From JBBDWK01 sp040902885 (GTDB lineage: Bacteria > Acidobacteriota > Terriglobia > Bryobacterales > Bryobacteraceae): a stretch of 49,620 nt of DNA. The notes below the pieces were generated by a model that had not been told where the DNA came from, searched no databases, and was given only the letters and a program-made list of their open reading frames with translations. Each line of letters begins with the position of its first letter. Position 1 is the stretch's first letter. Of the stretch, positions 31,112 to 38,366 are shown piece by piece. The stretch is from NCBI GenBank assembly GCA_040902885.1, contig JBBDWK010000008.1, positions 1-49,620 of the forward strand. Reading direction: 5' to 3'. Both the position numbers and the translations under genes were made by a program.

Positions 31112-33553
31112 ATGCCGGAAGACCGCTTCGACGAACTATTGCAGGAAATGCGCGAGGAGACGGCCACCGCCGAACAGGTGGTGGAGGCGAAAGACCGCGT
31201 GTGGCGAAAACTGGCCGGCCGGGCTGCCCCAGTCTGCCCGGAGTTCCGGCCGCAGCTCGACGATTACCTGGCCGGACGCCTGTCCGAGCCGCGCCGCCTG
31301 CTGCTGGAGGACCACCTGAGCCGATGCGCCGAGTGCCGGCGCGTGTTTGCGGAGGTGAAGGGCGAACGCAAAGTGGTTGCGATGCCGGGGAGCCGCCGCC
31401 GCCCCCTGCCGGTTTGGGCTAAATGGGCGGTGGCGGCAGGCGTGGCCGCGCTGGCTATATACTCCGGCCGCGATCGGATCGACTCGGCCCTGGCCCCCGG
31501 AGAACCGCGGGCGACGGTGGTCTCGGTTCAGGGCAATCTTTACCGCGTCCCGCAGGGAGTCTTGCACCAGGGGGCGGCGTTGTCCGAGGGAGAAACGGTG
31601 CGTACCGGACCCGGAGCCCGGGCGGTCCTCAAACTCATGGACGGCTCGCTGATGGAAATGAACGAGCGGACCGAGCTCGCGGTACATGCGGCCTGGAGCG
31701 GCCAGCGGGTGCGATTGGAGCGCGGCGACGTGATTGTTCAAGCGGCCAGGCAGCGCCGGGGGCATCTGCGAGTGGCCACGCGCGAGGCCGTGGTCGCAGT
31801 GAAGGGGACGATTTTCGCGGTTTCGAGCGGCTCCGCGGGTTCGCTCGTATCGGTGGTGGAAGGCCGGGTGGCGGTGTCGCAGCTTGGCGCGGAACGGGTG
31901 CTGCAGGCGGGCGGCCAGGCGGCGACGACTCAGGCGCTCGCCTCGGTGCCGGTGCGGGAAGCGGTCTCGTGGAGCGAGAACGCCGATAAGTATTACGCGC
32001 TTCTGGCGGAACTCATCAACATTGAGAAACAGGTAGCGGAGATGCCGGGTCCCGCACCACGCACGCAGGCCAGACTGCTGCGGTACCTGCCGGCCGGGAG
32101 TTTTATCTATGGCGCGATTCCGAACTTGAGCGGCACGATTCGGCACGCCGTGTGGCTGGTGGAGCAGCGCGCGAGGGAGAACGCCGCGCTCAATGAGTGG
32201 TGGACGTCGCCGGACGGGCAGAAGATGAAGAAACTTCTCGACAGCGCGCAGGTTGTAACTCCGCTGCTCGGCGAGGAGGTGGTGTTCGTGCTGGCGAAGC
32301 ATCCCACCCAACTAGGCGACGAAGTGCCGATGATGCTGGCCGAAGTGCAGCCCGGCCGGCGCGCCGCGCTGCAACAGGGGCTGGACAAAATCGCGCAGGA
32401 GGACGGCCATCCGATCCACTACCGGCTCACGGACGAACTGCTCCTGATCTCGGATTCGGCCGCGAAGCTGGGCATCGCTCAGGGATTGCTGGGAAGCGGT
32501 GCGAACAGTTCCTTCGCGGCAGAGATCCAGAGGCGCTACGAGCGAGGCGCGGGCTGGATCCTGGGGCTCGATGTGCCCGCGCTGGCCGGCAAAATGGAAG
32601 CCATCGGACAGACGGATACGAACGAGGCGGCGAGGCTCTTGGGCGTCTCCCGCATGCGCCACCTCTTCTTTGAGCAGCAGTCGGCGCACGGCACGCGCGA
32701 CAATGAAGCGACTCTCACGTTTCAAGGGGCGCGTACGGGCATCGCTTCCTGGCTGGCGACACCCGGTTCGGCGGGCTCGGCGGAGTATGTCCCGAGCGAG
32801 TCGGTCTTTGCGCTCTCCGCATCCACGCGCAATCCGCGGCAGGCCTTCGACGAGCTGCTCGGAATGCTCGGCCAGGGAGCGGGGGACCTCGCGGCGGACT
32901 TGCGCCAGTTCGAGGCGGAGACGGGAATCAACGTGGGCAACGATATCGCGGTCGCCCTGGGCGCGGATTTCACGTTGGCGGTGGAACGGCCTTCGATCCC
33001 GATTCCCGCGTGGTTCGGGGCGATCGAGGTCCTTCATCCGGCGCTCCTCGACAGCACCATCCGCCGGCTGGTGGATGCGGTCAATCGCAAGGCGGGCGAG
33101 CGGCTCATTTTGAGCGAGGAAACGGTGAACGGACGGATGTGGACGGCTTTGAGGGAGGCCGACAATCCGACCACGCTGTACTGGACCTATGATCGGGGCT
33201 ACGTCGTCGCGAGCACGGACCGCGCGGCGGCGGCGCGCGCCATCGCGACGCGCGCGAACGGGACGCCGATGATCCATTCCGCGCGCTTCCGGGCGCAGCT
33301 GCCGGGGTCGGGTAGCGCTCACAACTCCGGGTTTATCTGGATCAACGTACAGGGAGCGCTGAGGGATTTGGCGGGGCTGATCCAGCATCCGTCGTTGAAG
33401 CTGCTGCTGGAGACCCGGGATCCGGCGCTGATCGTGCTCAACGGAGAAACGGAACGAATTCACGTGGCAAGTCGTACTCGTTTAACGAGCCTCATTCTGG
33501 ACCTGATGGTCGTGTCCGGGCCCAAACCCGGCGCGGATGGAAAGAGAATGTAA
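31112..33553 (+). CDS. very large zinc-finger anti-sigma/FecR-domain membrane protein
   Basis: 813 residues from the ATG at 31112 (AGAGGAG upstream). Cytoplasmic head with a zinc-binding anti-sigma signature, Cys42 and His68-x3-Cys72-x2-Cys75 (EDHLSRCAECRR); one transmembrane helix at about 98-118 (WAKWAVAAGVAALAIYSG); a FecR domain at about 135-240 (VVSVQGNLYRVPQG, GDVIVQAARQRRGHLRV, VVAVKGTIFAV); then roughly 550 periplasmic residues with no recognised family. Most anti-sigma factors are 200-400 residues, so the large outer part may sense a surface signal and release the sigma factor encoded just upstream. Confidence 0.85.
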   Translation: MPEDRFDELLQEMREETATAEQVVEAKDRVWRKLAGRAAPVCPEFRPQLDDYLAGRLSEPRRLLLEDHLSRCAECRRVFAEVKGERKVVAMPGSRRRPLPVWAKWAVAAGVAALAIYSGRDRIDSALAPGEPRATVVSVQGNLYRVPQGVLHQGAALSEGETVRTGPGARAVLKLMDGSLMEMNERTELAVHAAWSGQRVRLERGDVIVQAARQRRGHLRVATREAVVAVKGTIFAVSSGSAGSLVSVVEGRVAVSQLGAERVLQAGGQAATTQALASVPVREAVSWSENADKYYALLAELINIEKQVAEMPGPAPRTQARLLRYLPAGSFIYGAIPNLSGTIRHAVWLVEQRARENAALNEWWTSPDGQKMKKLLDSAQVVTPLLGEEVVFVLAKHPTQLGDEVPMMLAEVQPGRRAALQQGLDKIAQEDGHPIHYRLTDELLLISDSAAKLGIAQGLLGSGANSSFAAEIQRRYERGAGWILGLDVPALAGKMEAIGQTDTNEAARLLGVSRMRHLFFEQQSAHGTRDNEATLTFQGARTGIASWLATPGSAGSAEYVPSESVFALSASTRNPRQAFDELLGMLGQGAGDLAADLRQFEAETGINVGNDIAVALGADFTLAVERPSIPIPAWFGAIEVLHPALLDSTIRRLVDAVNRKAGERLILSEETVNGRMWTALREADNPTTLYWTYDRGYVVASTDRAAAARAIATRANGTPMIHSARFRAQLPGSGSAHNSGFIWINVQGALRDLAGLIQHPSLKLLLETRDPALIVLNGETERIHVASRTRLTSLILDLMVVSGPKPGADGKRM

Positions 33554-33556
33554 ATG

Positions 33557-33620
33557 CAACCGCTCCCTGACGGTCGCGGCTCGGTAAGCGCCTCTGAGCC
33601 GCGACCAGAGGGAGCGGTTG
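33557..33620. repeat. dispersed palindromic repeat, second copy
   Basis: Arms at 33557-33582 and 33596-33620 form a near-perfect inverted repeat (only about three positions differ, including one missing base) around a 13-base centre. It is the same 26-base arm found at both ends of the nested element at 1291-1512. It sits between the anti-sigma gene and the ABC exporter operon. Confidence 0.85.
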
Positions 33621-33644
33621 TCGATCGGCGAGATAAACTTCGAT

Positions 33645-34634
33645 ATGACGCCAGTTATCGAGCTGCAAGACCTGAGAGTGAAGCTGGGCCGGCGGGAGAT
33701 CCTCCAAGGATTGTCCTGCCGCCTCGGCGTTTCCGGCAAGGGGAAGGCGATCGGCCTGCTTGGGCCGAACGGCGCGGGCAAATCTACGCTGATCCAGACT
33801 CTGCTCGGATTTCACCGGCCCTCGGCGGGCAGCGCGAGGATCCTGGGGCTGGACTGCCATGCGCAACCGCGCCAGGTGAAAGCACGGGTCGGGTACATGC
33901 CGGAGAACGAGGCGTTCATCGCGGAGCTGAGCGCGGTCGCGTTCCTCCGGGTGATGGGGGAACTCTCCGGGCTGCCGAGCGGCGTGGCGCTTGAAAAGGC
34001 CCACGAGGTTCTGTTCCACGTGGGCCTCGGCGAAGCCCGCTACCGTTCGCTGGGAACGTATTCGCTGGGGATGAAGCAGATGGCCAAGCTCGCCCAGGCG
34101 GTCATGCACGGGCCGGAGCTGGTGGTCCTCGACGAGCCGACCAATGGGCTCGACCCGGCGGCGCGCGCTCGCATGCTCAAGCTGATCCGGGAAATGAAGG
34201 ACGATCACGGAATGAACGTCGTGCTGTGCTCCCACCTGCTCCGCGATGTCGAAGAGGTTTGCGACGAGGTGGTGATTATGAAGTCGGGGCGGATCGTGCA
34301 TCATGCGGATCTGGAGGCGGAGCGGCGCTCCAATCGCCGTTTTGTTGAACTCGAGGTTACCGGAGACGACCGCGATTTCGCCGCCGCGCTGCGGGAGCAG
34401 GGCGTGGACGGTGTGAGTGAAGGCAACGGCAAGTGGCGCCTGGTGCTTCCGCCCGCCACCGAACTGGACGTGCTGTGGCGCGTGGTCGCCCGGCAGAATC
34501 TGGGCGTACACCGCATGACGCACCGCCGCGACTCGCTGGAAGAGATTTTCCTGAAGGCGGTGGGGCATCTGAAGCACACGCCCGGAGAGGCAGCAGCGGT
34601 GGAGCCGGAGGTCGCCAGCCATGGCCGTTTATAG
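33645..34634 (+). CDS. ABC exporter ATP-binding protein 1
   Basis: 329 residues from the ATG at 33645. Walker A GPNGAGKST, Q-loop region, signature YSLGMKQ, Walker B LVVLDEPTNGLDP and the H-loop (VVLCSHLLRDVEEV). The signature deviates from LSGGQ (SLGMK), as is common in ABC-2 type exporters. A C-terminal domain of about 100 residues follows. It overlaps the downstream permease gene by 14 bases. Confidence 0.93.
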   Translation: MTPVIELQDLRVKLGRREILQGLSCRLGVSGKGKAIGLLGPNGAGKSTLIQTLLGFHRPSAGSARILGLDCHAQPRQVKARVGYMPENEAFIAELSAVAFLRVMGELSGLPSGVALEKAHEVLFHVGLGEARYRSLGTYSLGMKQMAKLAQAVMHGPELVVLDEPTNGLDPAARARMLKLIREMKDDHGMNVVLCSHLLRDVEEVCDEVVIMKSGRIVHHADLEAERRSNRRFVELEVTGDDRDFAAALREQGVDGVSEGNGKWRLVLPPATELDVLWRVVARQNLGVHRMTHRRDSLEEIFLKAVGHLKHTPGEAAAVEPEVASHGRL

Positions 34635-35481
34635 GCGCGGATATCAGCGGTATCGGGGAGACTTGACCGGACGTTGGGCACGGTTGATGGTTCTGCCGCG
34701 CTTCGCGTGGAAACGGCTGCTGGAGCAAAGGCTGGTGGTGATCATCCTGGTCGCCGCCTTGTTCTGGCCGCTGGCCTGCGCCGCTTTCATCTACGTTTCC
34801 AATCACAGCGAGTTGTGGCCTGGCCTGGACCGCGATTTCGCGAAGATGCTGCAGATCGACGGGCAGTTCTTCGTGATCTTCATGAACATCCAGGCCGTGT
34901 TCGCAATCGTTCTCGCGGCTTTCGCCGGACCCAGCCTAATCGCCCCGGACCTGGCCAACGGCGCCTTGCCGCTGTACTTCAGCCGTCCATTGACTCGGTT
35001 GGACTACGTATTGGCGCGGATGCTGGTGCTGGTAGGCCTGTTATCGCCGGTTACGTGGGTGCCGGGCGTGCTGTTGTTTGCGATGCAATCCGGAATGGCC
35101 GGCGGGAGCTGGATAGTGGACAACTGGCGGCTCGGGGCGGGGGTTTTTCTCGGGTTTCTGCTGTGGATCGTGTTCGTCGGGCTGGTTGCGCTGGCCAGTT
35201 CGGCCTACGTCAAGTGGCGCATCGTAGCCGGAGCCCTGGTGCTCGCGTTCTTTTTTGTGACGGCGGGCGCGGCCGAGCTGATTAACGAGATCCTGCGGGT
35301 CGATTGGGGCCGGGCATTGAACCCGGGGCAGGCGATGAACCAGATCTGGCGGTCGATGCTCGGCGCGGAACCGATGCGCGGTCCGGAGACCGCTGAGTGC
35401 CTGATTGCGATAGCGGTCATGACGGGCATACTTCTTCTGGTGCTCGAGCGGAAGCTGCGCGCAGTGGAGGTGGTGTCGTGA
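34621..35481 (+). CDS. ABC-2 type permease 1
   Basis: 286 residues with about six hydrophobic segments (LVVIILVAALFWPLACAAF, FFVIFMNIQAVFAIVLAAFA, VLVGLLSPVTWVPGVLLF, FLGFLLWIVFVGLVALASS, IVAGALVLAFFFVTAGAA, ECLIAIAVMTGILLLVLE). It has the ABC-2 stretch GALPLYFSRPLTRLDYVLAR. It pairs with the preceding ATPase; the substrate is unknown. Its stop overlaps the next gene's GTG start. Confidence 0.88.
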   Translation: MAVYRRGYQRYRGDLTGRWARLMVLPRFAWKRLLEQRLVVIILVAALFWPLACAAFIYVSNHSELWPGLDRDFAKMLQIDGQFFVIFMNIQAVFAIVLAAFAGPSLIAPDLANGALPLYFSRPLTRLDYVLARMLVLVGLLSPVTWVPGVLLFAMQSGMAGGSWIVDNWRLGAGVFLGFLLWIVFVGLVALASSAYVKWRIVAGALVLAFFFVTAGAAELINEILRVDWGRALNPGQAMNQIWRSMLGAEPMRGPETAECLIAIAVMTGILLLVLERKLRAVEVVS

Positions 35482-36410
35482 CGTCTCCGGAAATCGTCTT
35501 CGAGGAAGTGTCGAAGTTTTACGGCGACGTGCTCGGCGTAAACCGGGTGACGCTGCGCATCCCGCCCGGCATCACGAGCCTCGTAGGTCCCAACGGTTCG
35601 GGCAAGACGACCCTGATGAACCTGATGACCGGGCTCATTCACCCAGGTCGCGGCGCCATTACCGTGCGCGGCTTGTCGCCGCGCGATCCGGAGCGTCTGA
35701 TGCGCATCACCGGCTACGCGACGCAGTACGACGCGGCACCGCGCGGGACCACCGGTTTCCAGTTCGTCTCGACCGGCCTGCTGCTCTATGGCTATTCGCA
35801 GACTGAAGCAGAGCGGCGGGCATGGAAGGCGCTGGAGCGCGTCAGCCTGACGGAGGCCGCGGATCGCAAGGTGGCCGCCTACTCGAAAGGCATGCGGCAG
35901 CGCGTCCGCCTGGCTCACGCCATCGCCCACGATCCCGAAGTGCTGGTGCTGGACGAGCCGCTGAACGGTTTGGATCCGCTGGTCCGCGCGGAGACCATCG
36001 CCCTGTTTCGGGAGTTCGCGGGGCAGGGCCGCCACGTGGTCCTTTCGAGCCATGTGCTGCAAGAGGTGGACGTCATCTCCGATCAGGTGATCCTCATCGC
36101 CAACGGCACGATCATCGCCGAAGGGCAGATCCGGAGCGTACGCGAGGAGATCCACGAGCATCCGAGCCAGTTCCTGATCCGCTGCCGGGACGCCTCGCGA
36201 ATCGCGTCGCTGCTGTTTGAGGAAGACTACATCACCGAGATCAAGCTCAACCAAGACCGCCTCGGGCTGCTGGTCTGGACCCGCAGCCGCCAGGAATTCT
36301 CGCGCGCCCTGACGCGGATCGCGCTGGACGGCCACAGCATAGAGAGCGTCCTTGCGGGCGACGAGAACGTGGATGCCTTATACGAATACCTGATAGGGGG
36401 CGGACGGTGA
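35478..36410 (+). CDS. ABC exporter ATP-binding protein 2
   Basis: 310 residues from a GTG that overlaps the permease stop (GTGA); GGAGG lies 8 bases upstream. Walker A GPNGSGKTT, signature YSKGMRQRVR, Walker B LVLDEPLNGLDP and VVLSSHVLQEVDV. It differs clearly from ATPase 1, so the operon codes for two ATPase-permease pairs, or a heterodimeric exporter. Confidence 0.93.
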   Translation: MTSPEIVFEEVSKFYGDVLGVNRVTLRIPPGITSLVGPNGSGKTTLMNLMTGLIHPGRGAITVRGLSPRDPERLMRITGYATQYDAAPRGTTGFQFVSTGLLLYGYSQTEAERRAWKALERVSLTEAADRKVAAYSKGMRQRVRLAHAIAHDPEVLVLDEPLNGLDPLVRAETIALFREFAGQGRHVVLSSHVLQEVDVISDQVILIANGTIIAEGQIRSVREEIHEHPSQFLIRCRDASRIASLLFEEDYITEIKLNQDRLGLLVWTRSRQEFSRALTRIALDGHSIESVLAGDENVDALYEYLIGGGR

Positions 36411-37465
36411 ACACCGCGACGCTGCGGCAAGTGTGGACGATCGCCAAACTGCAACTGCGGCGGGTGTTTTTCGCCAAGCGCTCGCTGTGGGTCTACCTGC
36501 TGGCGCTCTTCCCGAGCGTCATCTTCATCGGGCACGGCATCGACGCCACGTTGGACAAGAACCGGTGGGCCTCTCGCATCACCCCCGCGGCGGTGCTCGA
36601 CTCCATCCAGACCGGGGAGACCGACGAAGCGGTTCTGGCGCGCGCAGGCACGCCGATCAACGATCGCCGATGGCGCCACCGGGAGGAAGACCGCGAGCAC
36701 CGGTACCTGATGTACTACGACGGCAAGCGCCGCGTGAACCTGTCATTCGAGTCGGGCATCCTCCAGGGCAGGAGCGCCAGGACGCTGATCGACTTTGAGG
36801 AGGACCGGTTGGTATACGCGGGCGTCTTCCAGTACTTCTATCTGCGGCTTGCGATCTTCTTTGGATGCCTGGGCATCTTCATGAATCTGTTCCGCGGCGA
36901 GATGCTGGATAAGACGCTGCACTTCTGGTTCCTGGTTCCCGCGCGGCGGGAAGTGCTACTGGCGGGCAAGTACCTGGCCGGCCTGATCGCGGCGACGCTC
37001 ATCTTCACCATCGGCGCGACGATCTGTTTTGGCGCAATGCTGTGGCCGCAGGACCCGGCGGAGGTGCAGGCGTACTGGCAGCAGAACGGGCCTTCGCATC
37101 TGTTCTGGTACGGAGCGGCGGCGGCTCTCGGCTGCGTCGGGTATGGCAGCGTGTTCCTGGCGGCGGGGCTGCTGCTGCGCAATCCGATCGTTCCGGCCGT
37201 CGTCCTGCTGTTGTGGGAGGGCATCAACGGCTTCCTTCCCGCGATGCTGCAGAAGCTGAGCGTTCTCTATTACGTGCAGTCGCTGTGCCCGGTTCCTCCA
37301 CCGATGGACTCCGATGTTCCGGCGCTGATGCGGCTGCTGCTCGCCCCGGCGGAGCCCGCTTCGGCGGGGACGGCGATCCTGGGCTTGCTCGGCGTGACCG
37401 CGCTGGTTCTTTGGAGCGCATCGCGGGCGGTGCGCAAGCTCGAGATCAACTACGGCACGGATTGA
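36407..37465 (+). CDS. ABC-2 type permease 2
   Basis: 352 residues beginning at a GTG that overlaps the preceding stop. Hydrophobic segment near the N-terminus (LWVYLLALFPSVIFIGHGI), a 110-residue outside loop, then several helices (LRLAIFFGCLGIFMNLF, LAGLIAATLIFTIGATICF, AAAALGCVGYGSVFLAAG). The stretch LDKTLHFWFLVPARREVLLAGKY is typical of ABC-2 membrane subunits. It is the last gene of the exporter operon. Confidence 0.88.
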   Translation: MNTATLRQVWTIAKLQLRRVFFAKRSLWVYLLALFPSVIFIGHGIDATLDKNRWASRITPAAVLDSIQTGETDEAVLARAGTPINDRRWRHREEDREHRYLMYYDGKRRVNLSFESGILQGRSARTLIDFEEDRLVYAGVFQYFYLRLAIFFGCLGIFMNLFRGEMLDKTLHFWFLVPARREVLLAGKYLAGLIAATLIFTIGATICFGAMLWPQDPAEVQAYWQQNGPSHLFWYGAAAALGCVGYGSVFLAAGLLLRNPIVPAVVLLLWEGINGFLPAMLQKLSVLYYVQSLCPVPPPMDSDVPALMRLLLAPAEPASAGTAILGLLGVTALVLWSASRAVRKLEINYGTD

Positions 37466-37580
37466 AGCCGCAGTCAGGGCGGATGAGATAACTTTATCGG
37501 GGTTATGTTCGAGAAGAAGTCCGCGTTCGGTCGCCGCTTCGATAGCATTGAAGCCTCCAGGACGGTTCGAAGCATTGAGC

Positions 37581-37638
37581 GAGCGGCGGCTAACAAGGCA
37601 TCTGCGGCCCGCTCGCGGCCCGCAGATGAACGCCGCTC
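37581..37638. other. nested inverted repeat (cruciform or structured RNA)
   Basis: Outer arms GAGCGGCG (37581-37588) and CGCCGCTC (37631-37638); inner arms CATCTGCGG (37599-37607) and CCGCAGATG (37620-37628). Both are perfect. It lies in the 293-base gap between the exporter operon and the toxin-antitoxin genes; no gene was seen there. It has no T-run, so it is not a standard terminator. Confidence 0.55.
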
Positions 37639-37758
37639 CTTAGCCCACCAGGGCCGGAATGAGGCTAACTGGCGGTAGAATAGACATAGAGTTGGTCGTT
37701 CGGACAGATTCATCCGATCCAAACAGTTCCGCAGGCAGGATGAGGAACGGAGTGGCAT

Positions 37759-37959
37759 ATGAGCAGAGTGGAAAGCATCGAAAGCCAGATTCAGGAGCTT
37801 TCTTCTGAAGAGCTGGCAGCACTCCGCGAGTGGTTCGCAACGTTCGACTCCGAGGCGTGGGACCGTCAGTTTGAAGCCGATGTGAAGGCTGGTAAGCTTG
37901 ACGCGCTCGCGCAGCGTGCGCTACAGGACCACCGAGCCGGGCGGTCTACGAAACTTTGA
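37759..37959 (+). CDS. type II antitoxin (small helical)
   Basis: 66 residues; GGAG is 8 bases upstream. MSRVESIESQIQELSSEELA, REWFATFDSEAWDRQFEADV and GKLDALAQRALQDHRAG match a widespread small antitoxin type encoded before RelE/ParE-like toxins (as I recall its sequence pattern). The reading frame is intact. Its stop overlaps the toxin start by four bases (TTGA). Confidence 0.8.
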   Translation: MSRVESIESQIQELSSEELAALREWFATFDSEAWDRQFEADVKAGKLDALAQRALQDHRAGRSTKL

Positions 37960-38211
37960 ATCATTACGCGGCCCCCGACTTCTGGGCTTGCTATCAAGAT
38001 CTTCCTGTTTCGGTCAGAGAGGCCGCGGACAAAGCGTTTGCTTTATTAAGAGCCGACCCCACGACATCCATCACTACATTTCAAAAAGGTTGGCGCGTTC
38101 TGGTCTGCACGGGTCGGTATGCGCCACCGTGCCGTAGGAATGCAGGTTCCGGATGGCGTGCTGTGGTTCTGGCTTGGCACGCACGCTGAGTACGACAAGA
38201 TCGTCAGCTAA
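37956..38211 (+). pseudogene. RelE/ParE-like toxin with frameshift
   Basis: Starts at TTG overlapping the antitoxin stop: NHYAAPDFWACYQDLPVSVRE, then KAFALLRADP. After that the frame changes: dropping the A at about 38061 restores RHPSLHFKKVGAFWSARVG and MQVPDGVLWFWLGTHAEYDK, ending at the TAA at 38209. The restored C-terminus is typical of this toxin family, so a one-base insertion has inactivated it. The antitoxin remains whole. Confidence 0.82.
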
Positions 38212-38313
38212 CCAGCGATTCCGCAAACGTGATTTTTGACGGGCTAAAACGTCTGATCAAATGTGAAGTAAAATGTTCTATCTCGCCGAGTCCAGAATGT
38301 AGAATGTCCCAGA

Positions 38314-38361
38314 GGACGGAGCCCGAAGGCCCCGTCCATCCAGGTTAGCGGCGATGCCGCT
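38314..38361 (-). terminator. two hairpins downstream of the second receptor gene
   Basis: Stem one 38314-38337 (GGACGGAGCC, loop CGAA, GGCCCCGTCC; one mismatch); stem two 38347-38361 (AGCGGC, GAT, GCCGCT, perfect, with further wobble pairs). They begin 6 bases after the receptor stop on the minus strand, so termination is plausible, though no T-run follows. Confidence 0.4.
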
Positions 38362-38366
38362 GGCTC

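Noticed and set aside
37466..37758. Possible tRNA or small gene in the gap before the antitoxin
   Set aside because: No cloverleaf or CCA end could be fitted; only the nested inverted repeat is real structure.
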